From the NCBI GenBank assembly GCA_012837465.1, contig DURG01000088.1:1-29609 (forward strand): a stretch of 29,609 bases of DNA. Reading direction: 5' to 3'. Positions 6,994-15,649 of this stretch are shown here, piece after piece. The notes under the pieces are model-generated. The model was given only the letters and a program-made list of their open reading frames with translations, ran no database searches and had not been told where the DNA came from. The stretch is from Propionibacterium sp. (GTDB lineage: Bacteria > Actinomycetota > Actinomycetes > Propionibacteriales > Propionibacteriaceae). Both the position numbers and the translations under genes were made by a program. Numbering within the stretch: the first letter of the stretch is position 1; each line of letters opens with the position of its first letter.

Positions 6994-7329
6994 GTGACTG
7001 ACGACGACCGCACCCTCGACAACCACCTCCTCCAGGGCATGGAGGCAGAACTGGTCACCACCCGGGACGAACTCGCAAAGGCAGCAGCACACAACGCAGA
7101 CGTGGAGGCCGAACTCTTCGCCGTCGCCCAGCGGCTCACGGCCAAGGAGGCCGAGCACGAGGCCGCGCTCAACGCGCTCAAGAAGCTGCGCGAGGAACTC
7201 TTCGACGCACGCACGCAACTCGACGCCAGCACCGCCGAGGTCGCGAAGCGGAAGGCAGCCGCGTCCAGGTCTGGGTCCAGCCTCACCGAGCGTGCCGTGC
7301 GCAAGGTCATCCGCAAGGTGAGAAAATGA
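6994..7329 (+). CDS. Coiled-coil protein of a glycosyltransferase operon
   Basis: I recognise no named family. The 111-residue product from GTG 6994 is almost entirely predicted coiled coil: heptad-like, Ala/Glu/Leu/Lys-rich from about residue 12 to 85. It ends in a very basic helix (ERAVRKVIRKVRK). There is no signal peptide or membrane segment. A longer reading from 6922 would run into the last DnaA box and is less likely. TACACT (6981-6986) lies 7 nt before the GTG, which suggests a leaderless transcript. Its stop overlaps the ATG of the glycosyltransferase (ATGA), so the two are translationally coupled. A scaffold or partner role for the enzyme is a guess from context. Confidence 0.75.
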   Translation: MTDDDRTLDNHLLQGMEAELVTTRDELAKAAAHNADVEAELFAVAQRLTAKEAEHEAALNALKKLREELFDARTQLDASTAEVAKRKAAASRSGSSLTERAVRKVIRKVRK

Positions 7330-8492
7330 CCACTCTGGGCGCGGAGCTGGGGTCCCTCGACTTCGTCCTGATCACCCCCTCGTACCCCAAGCCCTGGCGC
7401 AGTGGCGGCGAGTTCGTCCGCACCCGGGCCCGCGGCTACCTCGCGGCCGGCCGCAGGGGCATCGTCATCGAACAGACCCTCCGCGAGGGCCGCGAGCCTG
7501 AGACGACCACCGACGGCGACCTCAACGTGTGGAACATCCCGCCGTCGATGCTGCCAGCGATACTCGACGATGTGTCGGCCACGAGCGCCGCCGTGCTCGC
7601 ACACTCACCAGCGCCGACGACGATCGATGCGCTCTTGGAGCACGTGCCCGCCCATCGGCTCGCGGTGTGGTTCCACGGCTACGAGGTGCGCGACTACCGC
7701 CACCTGGCGGGCAACAACACCAGCCAGGAGTTGGCGGCCATTCGCAACATCCGCGACCAGCAGAACCGCACCAGGTTCGCAGCGGCAGCGAGGCTCTTCG
7801 CGGAGGATGCGGCCACCGTCGTGTTCATCTCGGAGTTCCAGCGCGGCCTGGTGGCCCGCGACATCGGGGTCACGCCCGGCAACTACCGAGTGATCCCCAA
7901 CCACATCGACGCCACCGCCTTCCGAGCCCGCGTCCGCCGCCCGGAGGAGGCCACGAAGCTGCTGCTGCTGCGCAGTTTCTCGGAGCGCAACTACGGCAAC
8001 GACATCGCGCTGCGCGCGTTGGAGATCCTCGCGGCCGAGCCCGGGTTCGACCGCCTGGACGTCACGGTGCGCGGATTCGGCCGCCATTTCGCCGACGAGA
8101 CCACGAAGCTCCGCGCCTTCCCCAACGTCACCGTCGAGGAGCGGTACTCGTCGCCCATCGAGATGGCCGTCGCCCACCAGCGCCACGGCGTCTACCTGTG
8201 CCCAACCCGCTTCGACACCCAGGGCGTCATGCTCGGCGAGGCAATGGCCAGCGGCATGGCCACGATCACCAACCCCGTGGCTGCGATCCCCGAGTTCACG
8301 GATGCGTCCTGCAGCCTGCTGCCCCGCGCCGACGACCCGTGGGCATTCGCCGGAGCCATCCGCCACCTCGTGGAGAATCCCGACCTGCTGCCCGACATGT
8401 CGACGGCGGCCGCGGCCAGGGTGCGGGAGCAGTGCGGACACGACGCCACCATCGGCCGCGAGATCGACCTCATCCGGGGGCTGTCAGCATGA
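7326..8492 (+). CDS. GT4-like glycosyltransferase (GT-B fold)
   Basis: This is a 388-residue glycosyltransferase group 1 protein. The N-terminal half starts with LDFVLITPSYPKPWRSGGEFVRTRA, a typical GT-B first strand and Gly loop, and includes WFHGYEVRDYR and VVFISEFQRGL. The C-terminal half holds the nucleotide-sugar-binding pattern CPTRFDTQGVMLGEAMASGMATITNPVAAIPEF, the usual E-x7-E-like region with the first Glu replaced (Asp/Gln). No membrane segment is seen, so it would act in the cytoplasm on a lipid- or protein-linked acceptor. Sugar donor and acceptor cannot be read from the sequence. It is coupled by 4-nt overlaps to genes on both sides. Confidence 0.88.
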   Translation: MTTLGAELGSLDFVLITPSYPKPWRSGGEFVRTRARGYLAAGRRGIVIEQTLREGREPETTTDGDLNVWNIPPSMLPAILDDVSATSAAVLAHSPAPTTIDALLEHVPAHRLAVWFHGYEVRDYRHLAGNNTSQELAAIRNIRDQQNRTRFAAAARLFAEDAATVVFISEFQRGLVARDIGVTPGNYRVIPNHIDATAFRARVRRPEEATKLLLLRSFSERNYGNDIALRALEILAAEPGFDRLDVTVRGFGRHFADETTKLRAFPNVTVEERYSSPIEMAVAHQRHGVYLCPTRFDTQGVMLGEAMASGMATITNPVAAIPEFTDASCSLLPRADDPWAFAGAIRHLVENPDLLPDMSTAAAARVREQCGHDATIGREIDLIRGLSA

Positions 8493-9562
8493 CCTACCGC
8501 ACGCCCGTCCTCATCTCCGACGATCCCATCGCCGAACGCGCCGCCCAACTCCGCGGCTGGAAGGTGCTGCTCCGCGACGAGCAACTGCTCCGCTTCGAGG
8601 GCTTGGACCACGCGCAGACCGTGGCGCTGCCGCCCCTGCCGTTCAGCATTGACGAAGGCTCGCTCGGCGCTGCGCACGCCCACAGCTGGGACAACGTGCT
8701 CAACTGGCTGCAGAAGCACATCCACCGACCCATGCTGGTGGTCGCACCCGACGAATGGGCCGCGGAACTCGCGCTCTGGGCAGCGGCCTCCCGTGGGTGG
8801 CCGTTCGGGTTGTGGATCGACGGCGCCCCGCCGTTGCACACGCCTTCGGTGGCAGCGTGCATGTTGTCGGCCGAGGGGCTCTTCGCGCCGAAGCCCGAGG
8901 CCCTCGAGGCGCTGCGCAAGCGGTGGAAGGAGCCGTTCACCGAGCTTCCCGACACCCCGCTGGTGCGGATCGCTGAGCGCCGCCAGCCCACCGTCGCCCC
9001 TCGCCAGGAGGGGATCACGCGCGTCTTGGTAGTCAGCCACCACGGCAGGATGCCGGAACTGGACGCTGGCGACATCGAACTCGATTTCGTGACCGCCCTT
9101 CGTCACCCGGACGCGGGGGAGCGGGAGCACCATGTGGCCAATCTGGGCGCGCCCGGCCTGACCTCAGGCCCCGGCCCCCTGCCGTCCTGGGCGGCGGCGG
9201 CACTGTCCAGCGACAAGGAACGGGTCGTCGCGCCCTCGGATCACATCGGTGGGCACTGGCGGTGGCGAGTGGAGGACTACTTCGACGGCCGCGGTGACCA
9301 CTACGACGTCGTCTGGCTGCGCGGGGAGCCGTACGTGACCGCCGAGTTCGCGCTCTACGCCAAGCGCCGTTGGTACGCCCGGGTCATCCTCGACCCCCAC
9401 AGCTGGGCGCGCTACGAAACCGCCGATGAGCGTGAGCAGGTTGGGTACGACATGGCTGGGTGGAAGATGATGGCCGACGTGGTGCTGACCGGCGACGAGT
9501 CGCCCGAGGACATCGTTGCGCTGATCCGCGAGCTCGGTGACCACGAGTTTCACGCTTCCTGA
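8489..9562 (+). CDS. Unknown protein coupled to the glycosyltransferase
   Basis: The 357-residue product has no family motif I can name. It starts at an ATG overlapping the glycosyltransferase stop (ATGA). The first half has Rossmann-like stretches (RPMLVVAPDEWAAELALWAA, then GWPFGLWIDG). The second half contains YDVVWLRGEPYVTAEFALYAKRRWYARVILDPHSW, which resembles the N-terminal domain of GT-B enzymes, and ends in a possible helix (PEDIVALIREL). No signal peptide or transmembrane segment is visible. It could be a degenerate or novel glycosyltransferase, or an accessory subunit. Codon use matches its neighbours, so a real gene is very likely. Confidence 0.82.
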   Translation: MTYRTPVLISDDPIAERAAQLRGWKVLLRDEQLLRFEGLDHAQTVALPPLPFSIDEGSLGAAHAHSWDNVLNWLQKHIHRPMLVVAPDEWAAELALWAAASRGWPFGLWIDGAPPLHTPSVAACMLSAEGLFAPKPEALEALRKRWKEPFTELPDTPLVRIAERRQPTVAPRQEGITRVLVVSHHGRMPELDAGDIELDFVTALRHPDAGEREHHVANLGAPGLTSGPGPLPSWAAAALSSDKERVVAPSDHIGGHWRWRVEDYFDGRGDHYDVVWLRGEPYVTAEFALYAKRRWYARVILDPHSWARYETADEREQVGYDMAGWKMMADVVLTGDESPEDIVALIRELGDHEFHAS

Positions 9563-9593
9563 GCTTCTCGCCGATGTTCACAGGTTGGGCAGA

Positions 9594-9629
9594 GTGAACC
9601 TGTGCGGCTGCTGTCCCGCACAGGTTCAC
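9594..9629. terminator. 14-bp inverted repeat after the glycosyltransferase operon
   Basis: GTGAACCTGTGCGG (9594-9607) and its perfect inverted copy (9616-9629) flank an 8-nt loop, 32 nt after the operon's stop codon. A related GTTCACAGGTT lies just upstream at 9576-9586. It has no U-tract. It may be a terminator for the operon before it, or an operator for the ABC exporter that starts 55 nt later. Confidence 0.5.
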
Positions 9630-9683
9630 ACTGCTGGGGTCGATCGTGGCCCCTTGTCCGGTGGCGGGCGGTACCGTGGTGCC

Positions 9684-10541
9684 GTGACCATCGCAGCGCG
9701 GGCCGAGGGCCTCACCAAGACGTACGGGAGCGGCTCGGCTGTCGTGACAGCGCTGGACGGTGTCGACTTCCAGGTCCATCAGGGCGACTTCACCGCCATC
9801 ATGGGCCCCTCTGGCTCCGGCAAGTCCACGCTCATGCACCTGATGGCCGCCTTGGACACGCCCACGTCGGGCGACGTCTGGATCGGCGACACCGCCGTCG
9901 GCACCCTCGGCGACACCCCGCTCACCGAACTGCGCCGCGAGCGCATCGGCTTCATCTTCCAGGCCTTCAACCTCGTCCCCACGCTCACGGCTCGCGAGAA
10001 CATCGTGTTGCCGCTGTCGATCGCAGGCCGCAAGGTCGACGAGGAGTGGTTCGACCGCATCGTCGACGTGCTCGGCCTCGGCGACCGCCTCACCCACAAG
10101 CCCACGGAACTGTCCGGTGGCCAGCAGCAGCGCGTCGCCTGCGCGCGGGCGCTGATGAACCGGCCCGACATCGTCTTCGGCGACGAGCCCACCGGCAACC
10201 TCGACTCCGCGTCGGCCGCCGAGGTCCTCGGATTCCTACGCCGCTCCGTCGACGAGTTCGGCCAGACCGTCGTCATGGTCACTCACGACGCGCAGGCCGC
10301 CAGCTACGCCGACCGCGTCGTCTTCCTGCGCGACGGCCGCATCATCCACGAGATGCGAGACGCCTCCCAGGACGACCTCCTCAGCGCCATGGCCACGCTC
10401 TACCCCCGCCAGGACCTGGACGACCGCCCGGTCGTCTACCGCGACGGCGGCAAGGCCCCCACGCACGGTCCCATCGGCGATGAGATCGAGGAAGAGTCCA
10501 CCGCCGAGCGCTCCATCGCCCGCCGCGCACTGCTGGACTGA
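9684..10541 (+). CDS. ABC transporter ATP-binding protein, MacB/LolD type
   Basis: This 285-residue ATPase energises the adjacent FtsX-type permease. Motifs in order: Walker A GPSGSGKST (41-49), Q-loop FIFQAFNLVP, signature LSGGQQQRVA, Walker B IVFGDEPTGNLDSA (the EPTGNLD form is diagnostic of the MacB/LolD/FtsE group) and switch His in MVTHD. After the domain there is an extra tail of about 50 residues, acidic and Arg-rich (EIEEESTAERSIARRA), longer than usual. I chose GTG 9684; TACCGT lies 6 nt upstream, consistent with a leaderless message, and the earlier reading from 9537 overlaps the previous gene. The permease ATG is 3 nt downstream. Confidence 0.93.
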   Translation: MTIAARAEGLTKTYGSGSAVVTALDGVDFQVHQGDFTAIMGPSGSGKSTLMHLMAALDTPTSGDVWIGDTAVGTLGDTPLTELRRERIGFIFQAFNLVPTLTARENIVLPLSIAGRKVDEEWFDRIVDVLGLGDRLTHKPTELSGGQQQRVACARALMNRPDIVFGDEPTGNLDSASAAEVLGFLRRSVDEFGQTVVMVTHDAQAASYADRVVFLRDGRIIHEMRDASQDDLLSAMATLYPRQDLDDRPVVYRDGGKAPTHGPIGDEIEEESTAERSIARRALLD

Positions 10542-10544
10542 CGC

Positions 10545-13109
10545 ATGCTGCGGGCCACCCTCAAATCCGTCTGGGCGCGCAAGCTGCGCCTGATCATGAG
10601 CGCGCTGTCGATCGTGCTCGGGGTCGCCTTCGTGGCCGGCTCGCTGATGTTCACCAGCATGCTGTCCTCGAGCTTCGACTCCCTCGTCCGGGGCGCACTC
10701 GCCGACGTCAACGTGTCGCTCGAGACCACCGGCATCTCCGGCTTCGAGAGCAACCCCGGCGTGCCTGCCCAGCTCCTCGTCGACGAGGACATGGCCGCCG
10801 TCGAGGCGGTCGACGGCGTGGCCCGCGTCGAGCCGATGGTCTCGAACACGCAGGTCTACCCTCTTGACGGCGACGGCCGAGTGCTCGCCTTTCCCGGCGC
10901 GCCCGGGCTGGGCATGAACTGGCAGGACGCCTCGTCGGCCGACGGCGTGGCCGGGGCCCGGATGATCGAGGGCCGCCCGCCGGAGGCCGCAGGTGAGGTC
11001 GTGATGGATCCGTCGACCGTGGCCCGCGGGGGCTACGAGATCGGCGGCACCGTCGACGTCGCGACCCCGCGGTCCGGCATCCGCACCTACACGCTGGTCG
11101 GCACCGGCACCTACGGCGCAGGCACCACCGTCGGCGCCAGCTACCTGTTCTTCACGCTGCCCGAGATCCAGGAGATCGCCCAGGAGGGGCAACCCGGCGC
11201 GTACGCCCTGTGGGTGCAGACCACCCCCGAGGCCGATCCCGCCGCCGTCGCCCAGGCCGTGGGGGAGGTGTTGCCCGACGGGTTCGTCGCCGAGACCGGC
11301 GACGAACTGAGCGGCGAGATGGAGGAGCAACTCGACGTCGGGTTGGGCTTCGTCAACACCTTCCTGCTGGTCTTCGCCGGCATCGCGCTGCTCGTGGCGG
11401 CGTTGCTGATCCTCAACACGTTCTCGATCCTGGTCGCCCAACGCGCCCGCGAGCTCGCCTTGTTCCGCGCCATCGGCGCCACCCGCCGGCAGGTGCGCAG
11501 CAGCGTGCTCGTCGAGGCGCTGTTCATCGGCCTGATCGGCGCCACGCTCGGCCTTCTCGTCGGCTACGGCCTGGCGTGGGGGATCCGCGCGCTGATGAAG
11601 GCCTTCGGGGTCGACCCCGGCGACGTCACGCCCTCGATCACCTGGCAGGCGGTGGTCGCCTCCTACGCGATCGGCGTGCTGATCACCCTCGTCGCCGCCT
11701 ACCTGCCCGCGCGTCGGGCCTCGGCCACCCGCCCCGTCGAGGCCATGGCGACCGCCACCCAGTCCGGGCCCGAGAAGCTCGGCGGCCTCCCGCTGATCGG
11801 CGTGGCGCTCATCGAGCTGGGCGTGGCCGCCGTCGTGGTGGCCGTGTGGCTCGACGTGCCGCGGCCGCTCGTGTGGTTCGGCATCGGCGCCGCGGTGCTG
11901 CTGATCGGCATGGTCATCGCGGCCGCCGTCGTGGGCGGCCCCCTCATCTGGGCGTTCGGGAAGCTCTTCCGCGGCCTGTTCGGCGAGGTGGGCAAGCTCG
12001 CCCAACTCAACGCCGTGCGCCAGCCGCGCCGCACCGCCGCCACCGCCGCGACCCTCATGATCGGCCTGGCGTTGGTGTCGACCGTGGCGATCCTGGCCGC
12101 CAGCACCACCACGTCGATCCGGGAACGCCTCTCCGAAGACCAGCGCGGCGACTTCGTCATCTCGCCCATCGCCTACCAGCCGTTCGACGCGAAGGTCGCC
12201 GACCGGGCCCGCGAGGTCGACGGCGTGGCCACCGTGTATGAGTACTACCGCGGTTCAGTGCAGCTCGAGGGTGTGGCCGAGGGGGCCGGCCTGGCCGGAT
12301 CCAGCGCCGAGGGCCTGGAGGTGGGAACCAGCCTCGAGATGGTGGCCGGCTCGCTCAACCCCGATGGAGGTACCCCTCCGGCGGTCGTGGCCACGGAGTT
12401 CGCCACGGAACACGGATTGACGCTGGGTCAGGTGGTTGAGCTGGTGGGCCGCGACGGTCCGCTGCCGGTGCTGATCACCGGCATCCACAACTGGAACTCG
12501 GCTTTCCCGCTGGGTCAGGTGATCGTGGACCTCGAGACGTTCGCGAGACTCAGCGACCCCTCGATGGTGCAGCAACTGGTGGTCTTCACCGACGACGGCG
12601 CCGACCCGGCCGCCGTGCGTGACGGGCTCCGGGATGCCGCCGCCGAGACACCCACCGTCGTGGTCAACGAGGTGGACGAATTCGTCGAGAACAGGGTCGC
12701 CCAGTTCGACCAGATCTTCGCCACGCTCTACGCCCTGTTGGCGCTCGCCGTCGTGATCTCGGTGCTGGGCATCGTCAACACCTTGGGGCTGTCGGTCATG
12801 GAGCGCACGCGTGAGGTGGGCCTGCTGCGCGCCGTCGGGATGACGCGGCCGCAGGTGCGCCGGATGGTGACGCTGGAGGCCGTGACCGTCGCCGTGCTCG
12901 GGGCGGTGTTGGGAGTGCTGCTGGGCATCGTGTTCGGCGCCGCGCTCGTCACGCTGCTACGCGATCAGGGCATCGACGTCCTCGTCGTGCCCTGGGTGGA
13001 GTTGCTGGTGTTCGTCGTGGTCGCCGCACTGGTGGGCGTGCTCGCCGCGATCGCCCCCGCCCGCCGGGCGTCGAGGCAGCCGGTGCTCGAGTCGATCGCC
13101 ACGGACTAG
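10545..13109 (+). CDS. ABC transporter permease, FtsX/MacB-like with two FtsX domains
   Basis: This 854-residue permease has a double-FtsX architecture. The N-terminal transmembrane segment (LRLIMSALSIVLGVAFVAGSLMF) is followed by an extracytoplasmic domain (about 45-265). Three FtsX-domain helices come next, with the junction motif VAQRARELALFRAIGATRRQV. Two central membrane segments lie near 415-470, then a second external domain (about 525-715). The last FtsX unit has VMERTREVGLLRAVGMTRPQVRRMV. This family exports lipoproteins, peptides or antibiotics, or acts as a mechanotransmission complex; the substrate is not visible here. It forms an operon with the ATPase 3 nt upstream. The conserved ELALFRAIGA and EVGLLRAVGM repeats confirm the tandem domain duplication. 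Confidence 0.93.
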   Translation: MLRATLKSVWARKLRLIMSALSIVLGVAFVAGSLMFTSMLSSSFDSLVRGALADVNVSLETTGISGFESNPGVPAQLLVDEDMAAVEAVDGVARVEPMVSNTQVYPLDGDGRVLAFPGAPGLGMNWQDASSADGVAGARMIEGRPPEAAGEVVMDPSTVARGGYEIGGTVDVATPRSGIRTYTLVGTGTYGAGTTVGASYLFFTLPEIQEIAQEGQPGAYALWVQTTPEADPAAVAQAVGEVLPDGFVAETGDELSGEMEEQLDVGLGFVNTFLLVFAGIALLVAALLILNTFSILVAQRARELALFRAIGATRRQVRSSVLVEALFIGLIGATLGLLVGYGLAWGIRALMKAFGVDPGDVTPSITWQAVVASYAIGVLITLVAAYLPARRASATRPVEAMATATQSGPEKLGGLPLIGVALIELGVAAVVVAVWLDVPRPLVWFGIGAAVLLIGMVIAAAVVGGPLIWAFGKLFRGLFGEVGKLAQLNAVRQPRRTAATAATLMIGLALVSTVAILAASTTTSIRERLSEDQRGDFVISPIAYQPFDAKVADRAREVDGVATVYEYYRGSVQLEGVAEGAGLAGSSAEGLEVGTSLEMVAGSLNPDGGTPPAVVATEFATEHGLTLGQVVELVGRDGPLPVLITGIHNWNSAFPLGQVIVDLETFARLSDPSMVQQLVVFTDDGADPAAVRDGLRDAAAETPTVVVNEVDEFVENRVAQFDQIFATLYALLALAVVISVLGIVNTLGLSVMERTREVGLLRAVGMTRPQVRRMVTLEAVTVAVLGAVLGVLLGIVFGAALVTLLRDQGIDVLVVPWVELLVFVVVAALVGVLAAIAPARRASRQPVLESIATD

Positions 13110-13154
13110 ATGCCGCTCCTGCTCCCTGAGCGTGGCCCGTGCGACGGAGGAGCC

Positions 13155-13238
13155 GGGCCACGACGAAGGGGCCCCGCAGCTCTACTGCAACCTGGGCCAC
13201 GACGAAGGGGCCCCGCAGCTCTACTGCAACCTGGGTCA
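13155..13238. repeat. 39-bp tandem repeat (two copies plus a partial third)
   Basis: Two identical 39-bp units (13155-13193 and 13194-13232) are followed by the first few bases of a third copy with one change. Each unit contains the palindrome GGGGCCCC and a small GCAG/CTGC hairpin. The array lies in the 223-bp gap between the permease and dnaN. A period divisible by three leaves open reading frames on both strands, but no credible start or family is present, so I treat it as non-coding. Confidence 0.85.
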
Positions 13239-13285
13239 CGGGAACCGGACGGACCCTATCGTCGCGGGCTCAACCATCGTCTGGG

Positions 13286-13291
13286 TATGAT
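13286..13291 (+). promoter_or_regulatory. Candidate -10 box of dnaN
   Basis: TATGAT lies 41 nt before the dnaN start, with no convincing -35 box 17 bp upstream. It is the best -10 candidate between the 39-bp repeats and dnaN. Just before it, GGGCTCAACCA (13267-13277) resembles one end of the REP-like repeats seen elsewhere in the window. Confidence 0.35.
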
Positions 13292-13332
13292 GCTGGCGAC
13301 GAGCTTTATGGCTAAACAACAAAGGTGTGACA

Positions 13333-14493
13333 GTGAAGATTCGAGTTGAACGCGAGGCACTCGCCGACGCCGTGGCCTGGGTGGCGCGCAGCCTCCCCAA
13401 CCGACCCACCGCTCCCATCCTGGCGGGCATGCTGCTGGAGGCGGACGCCGACGGGTTGACGCTCAGCAGCTTCGACTCGACGACGTCGGCGAAGGTCACC
13501 CTGCCCGCGCAGGTCTCCGACGAGGGCCAGGTCCTCGTGTCCGGCCGGCTGCTGTCGGACATCGCCCGCTCGCTGCCGAACAAGCCCGTCGACCTCCATG
13601 CGGATCATTCCAAGGTGGAGCTGACCTGCGGTTCCGCACGCTTCACCCTCCAGACCCTCCCCGTCGACGAGTACCCCACGCTGCCCGACATGCCTTCGCA
13701 GACCGGCACCGTCGACGCGTCGGTGTTCGAGAAGGCGGTCGGCCAGGTTTTCGTCGCCGCCGGCCGTGACGAACTGCTCAACGTGTTCACCGGAGTCAAG
13801 GTGGAGATCGACGGCGAGAACCTCTCGCTGCTCGCCACCGACCGCTACCGCATGGCCCTCAAGGAACTCACGTGGAACCCGGCCAGCCCGGGCCTCGAGG
13901 GCAACGTGCTCGTTCCCGGCAAGGTGCTCGCAGACACCGCCAAGTCCATGACCAGCGGCGAGACCGTCACCATCTCGCTGTCCACCACCGAGGCCGAGGG
14001 CGAGGGCCTGGCCGGCTTCGTCGGCGAGGGCGCCAAGGGCACCCGCGAGGCCACCACCCGCCTCCTCAGCCAGGCATTCCCGAAGGTTCGCCACCTCATG
14101 GACGTCCAGGCCACCGTCAGCGTCCGCGTCGACACCGCGGATCTCCTCGCAGCCGTCAAGCGTGTCGCCCTCGTCGCCGAACGCAACACCCCGCTGCGCA
14201 TGCGCATCAACGAGGACCACGTCACGCTCGAAGCGGCCACGGGCGACCAGGCGCAGGCCGTCGAGGCCATCGACGCCCAGGTCGACATCACCGGCGACGA
14301 GCAGTCGATCACGGACGCGGGCTTCAACCCGCACTACCTCCTCGACGCGCTCACCGCACTCGACGCCCCGTACGCGCACTTCTCGTTCACGCTGCCCGGC
14401 AAGCCGTGCCTCATCATGGGCCTCGCCACCATCGACGGGGACCCGCTGGCCGATTACCGCCACGTGATCATGTTGGTGCGCCTGCCCGGCTGA
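13333..14493 (+). CDS. dnaN: DNA polymerase III sliding clamp (beta subunit)
   Basis: The beta clamp encircles DNA and tethers the replicative polymerase. The product (386 residues from GTG 13333) starts MKIRVEREALADAVAWVARSLPNRPTAPILAGMLLEA, the standard actinobacterial N-terminus. It contains three clamp domains and ends in the usual peptide-binding region (PCLIMGLATIDGDPLADYRHVIMLVRL). I chose GTG 13333 over 13327 because AAAGG ends 7 nt before it and homologues start at this MK position. The recF GTG follows after a single base. Separation from dnaA by about 9 kb is unusual. Confidence 0.97.
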   Translation: MKIRVEREALADAVAWVARSLPNRPTAPILAGMLLEADADGLTLSSFDSTTSAKVTLPAQVSDEGQVLVSGRLLSDIARSLPNKPVDLHADHSKVELTCGSARFTLQTLPVDEYPTLPDMPSQTGTVDASVFEKAVGQVFVAAGRDELLNVFTGVKVEIDGENLSLLATDRYRMALKELTWNPASPGLEGNVLVPGKVLADTAKSMTSGETVTISLSTTEAEGEGLAGFVGEGAKGTREATTRLLSQAFPKVRHLMDVQATVSVRVDTADLLAAVKRVALVAERNTPLRMRINEDHVTLEAATGDQAQAVEAIDAQVDITGDEQSITDAGFNPHYLLDALTALDAPYAHFSFTLPGKPCLIMGLATIDGDPLADYRHVIMLVRLPG

Positions 14494-14494
14494 C

Positions 14495-15649
14495 GTGTTC
14501 GTCACCGAGCTGTCGCTTGCCGATTTCCGGAACTACCACGAGGCGCACCTCGAGCTGACCTCCGGCGTCACGGTCTTCGTCGGCGCCAACGGCCAGGGCA
14601 AGACCAACCTGGTCGAGGCCATCGAGTACCTGTCGACCATGTCGTCGCACCGCGTGTCGACGACGGCGCCGCTCGTCCGCGCCGGCGCTTCGTCCGCGAT
14701 CATCCGGGCCAAGGTCCAGGCCGCGCGCGACGACGACCGGCTGATCTGGCTCGAGCTCGAGGTGGTGCCCGGCCGGTCCAATGTCGCCCGGCTCAACCGC
14801 TCGCCGCTGCAGCGACCCCGCGACCTTGTCGGGGCGCTGCGCACTGTCGTGTTCTCCCCGTTGGACATCGCGATCGTCCGCGGCGACCCGTCGGATCGGC
14901 GCGGCTGGCTCGACTCGCTCGTCGTCACCCGCTGGCCCCGCATGGCCGGCGTGAAGCAGGACTTCGACCGCGTGCTGCGGCAGCGCAACGCCCTGCTCAA
15001 GTCGATGTCCGGCCGCTCCCAGACGCCCCAGGGCGGCGACGAGGAGATCACCCTCGCCGTCTGGAACGAGCAACTCGCCGCCCTCGGCGCCGAACTGCTG
15101 CACGCGCGTCTCGACACCCTCACCGACGTGCTGCCCCATGCCCAGCAGGCCTACGAGACGATTGCGCCGGTGAACAACCAGATCGATGCCGTCTACCGCA
15201 GCGGGCTGGACCTCGACGGGGTCTCCGACGCTGAGAACGTGCGGGCGGAGCTGGAGGGTCGCCTGCTGGCAGCAATGGAGCGGCTGCGCGGCGAGGAACT
15301 GCACCGCGGGGTGACGCTGATCGGCCCGCAACGCGACGACGTCGACCTCTCGATCGGGGAGTTGCCGGCGAAGGGGTATGCGTCGCATGGGGAGTCGTGG
15401 TCGCTGGCGCTGTCGCTTCGGCTTGGTGGCTTCACGCTGGTGCGCGACGACGGGGTCGAGCCTGTGCTGGTGCTCGACGACGTGTTCGCCGAGCTCGACG
15501 TGACCCGCCGCGAACGCCTCGGTGGTGCGATCGCGGATGCCGAGCAGGTGCTGATCACGGCCGCCGTTGGCGCGGACGTGCCGGACTTTCCCGCCGAGCG
15601 TCGCTTCAAGGTCACCGCCGGCGTGGTCGAACCCCTCTCCGTTGGTTGA
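14495..15649 (+). CDS. recF: DNA replication/repair protein RecF
   Basis: RecF is an SMC-like ATPase that loads RecA at gapped DNA with RecO and RecR. The 384-residue protein begins MFVTELSLADFRNYHEAHLEL and has Walker A GANGQGKTNLVEAIEYLS (from about residue 30). It has the family signature VVFSPLDIAIVRGDPSDRR, then the ABC-type motif SHGESWSLALSLRLG and Walker B VLVLDDVFAELD near the C-terminus. GTG start, one base after dnaN, so the two form one operon. The end is odd: the stop codon lies inside a repeat element (GTTGGTTGA). The final residues SVG therefore come from the repeat rather than from the ancestral gene. Confidence 0.96.
   Translation: MFVTELSLADFRNYHEAHLELTSGVTVFVGANGQGKTNLVEAIEYLSTMSSHRVSTTAPLVRAGASSAIIRAKVQAARDDDRLIWLELEVVPGRSNVARLNRSPLQRPRDLVGALRTVVFSPLDIAIVRGDPSDRRGWLDSLVVTRWPRMAGVKQDFDRVLRQRNALLKSMSGRSQTPQGGDEEITLAVWNEQLAALGAELLHARLDTLTDVLPHAQQAYETIAPVNNQIDAVYRSGLDLDGVSDAENVRAELEGRLLAAMERLRGEELHRGVTLIGPQRDDVDLSIGELPAKGYASHGESWSLALSLRLGGFTLVRDDGVEPVLVLDDVFAELDVTRRERLGGAIADAEQVLITAAVGADVPDFPAERRFKVTAGVVEPLSVG

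Noticed and set aside
13155..13238. CRISPR or coding repeat reading of the 39-bp repeats
   Set aside because: The copies are directly adjacent without spacers, and no start codon, ribosome binding site or domain supports a protein.
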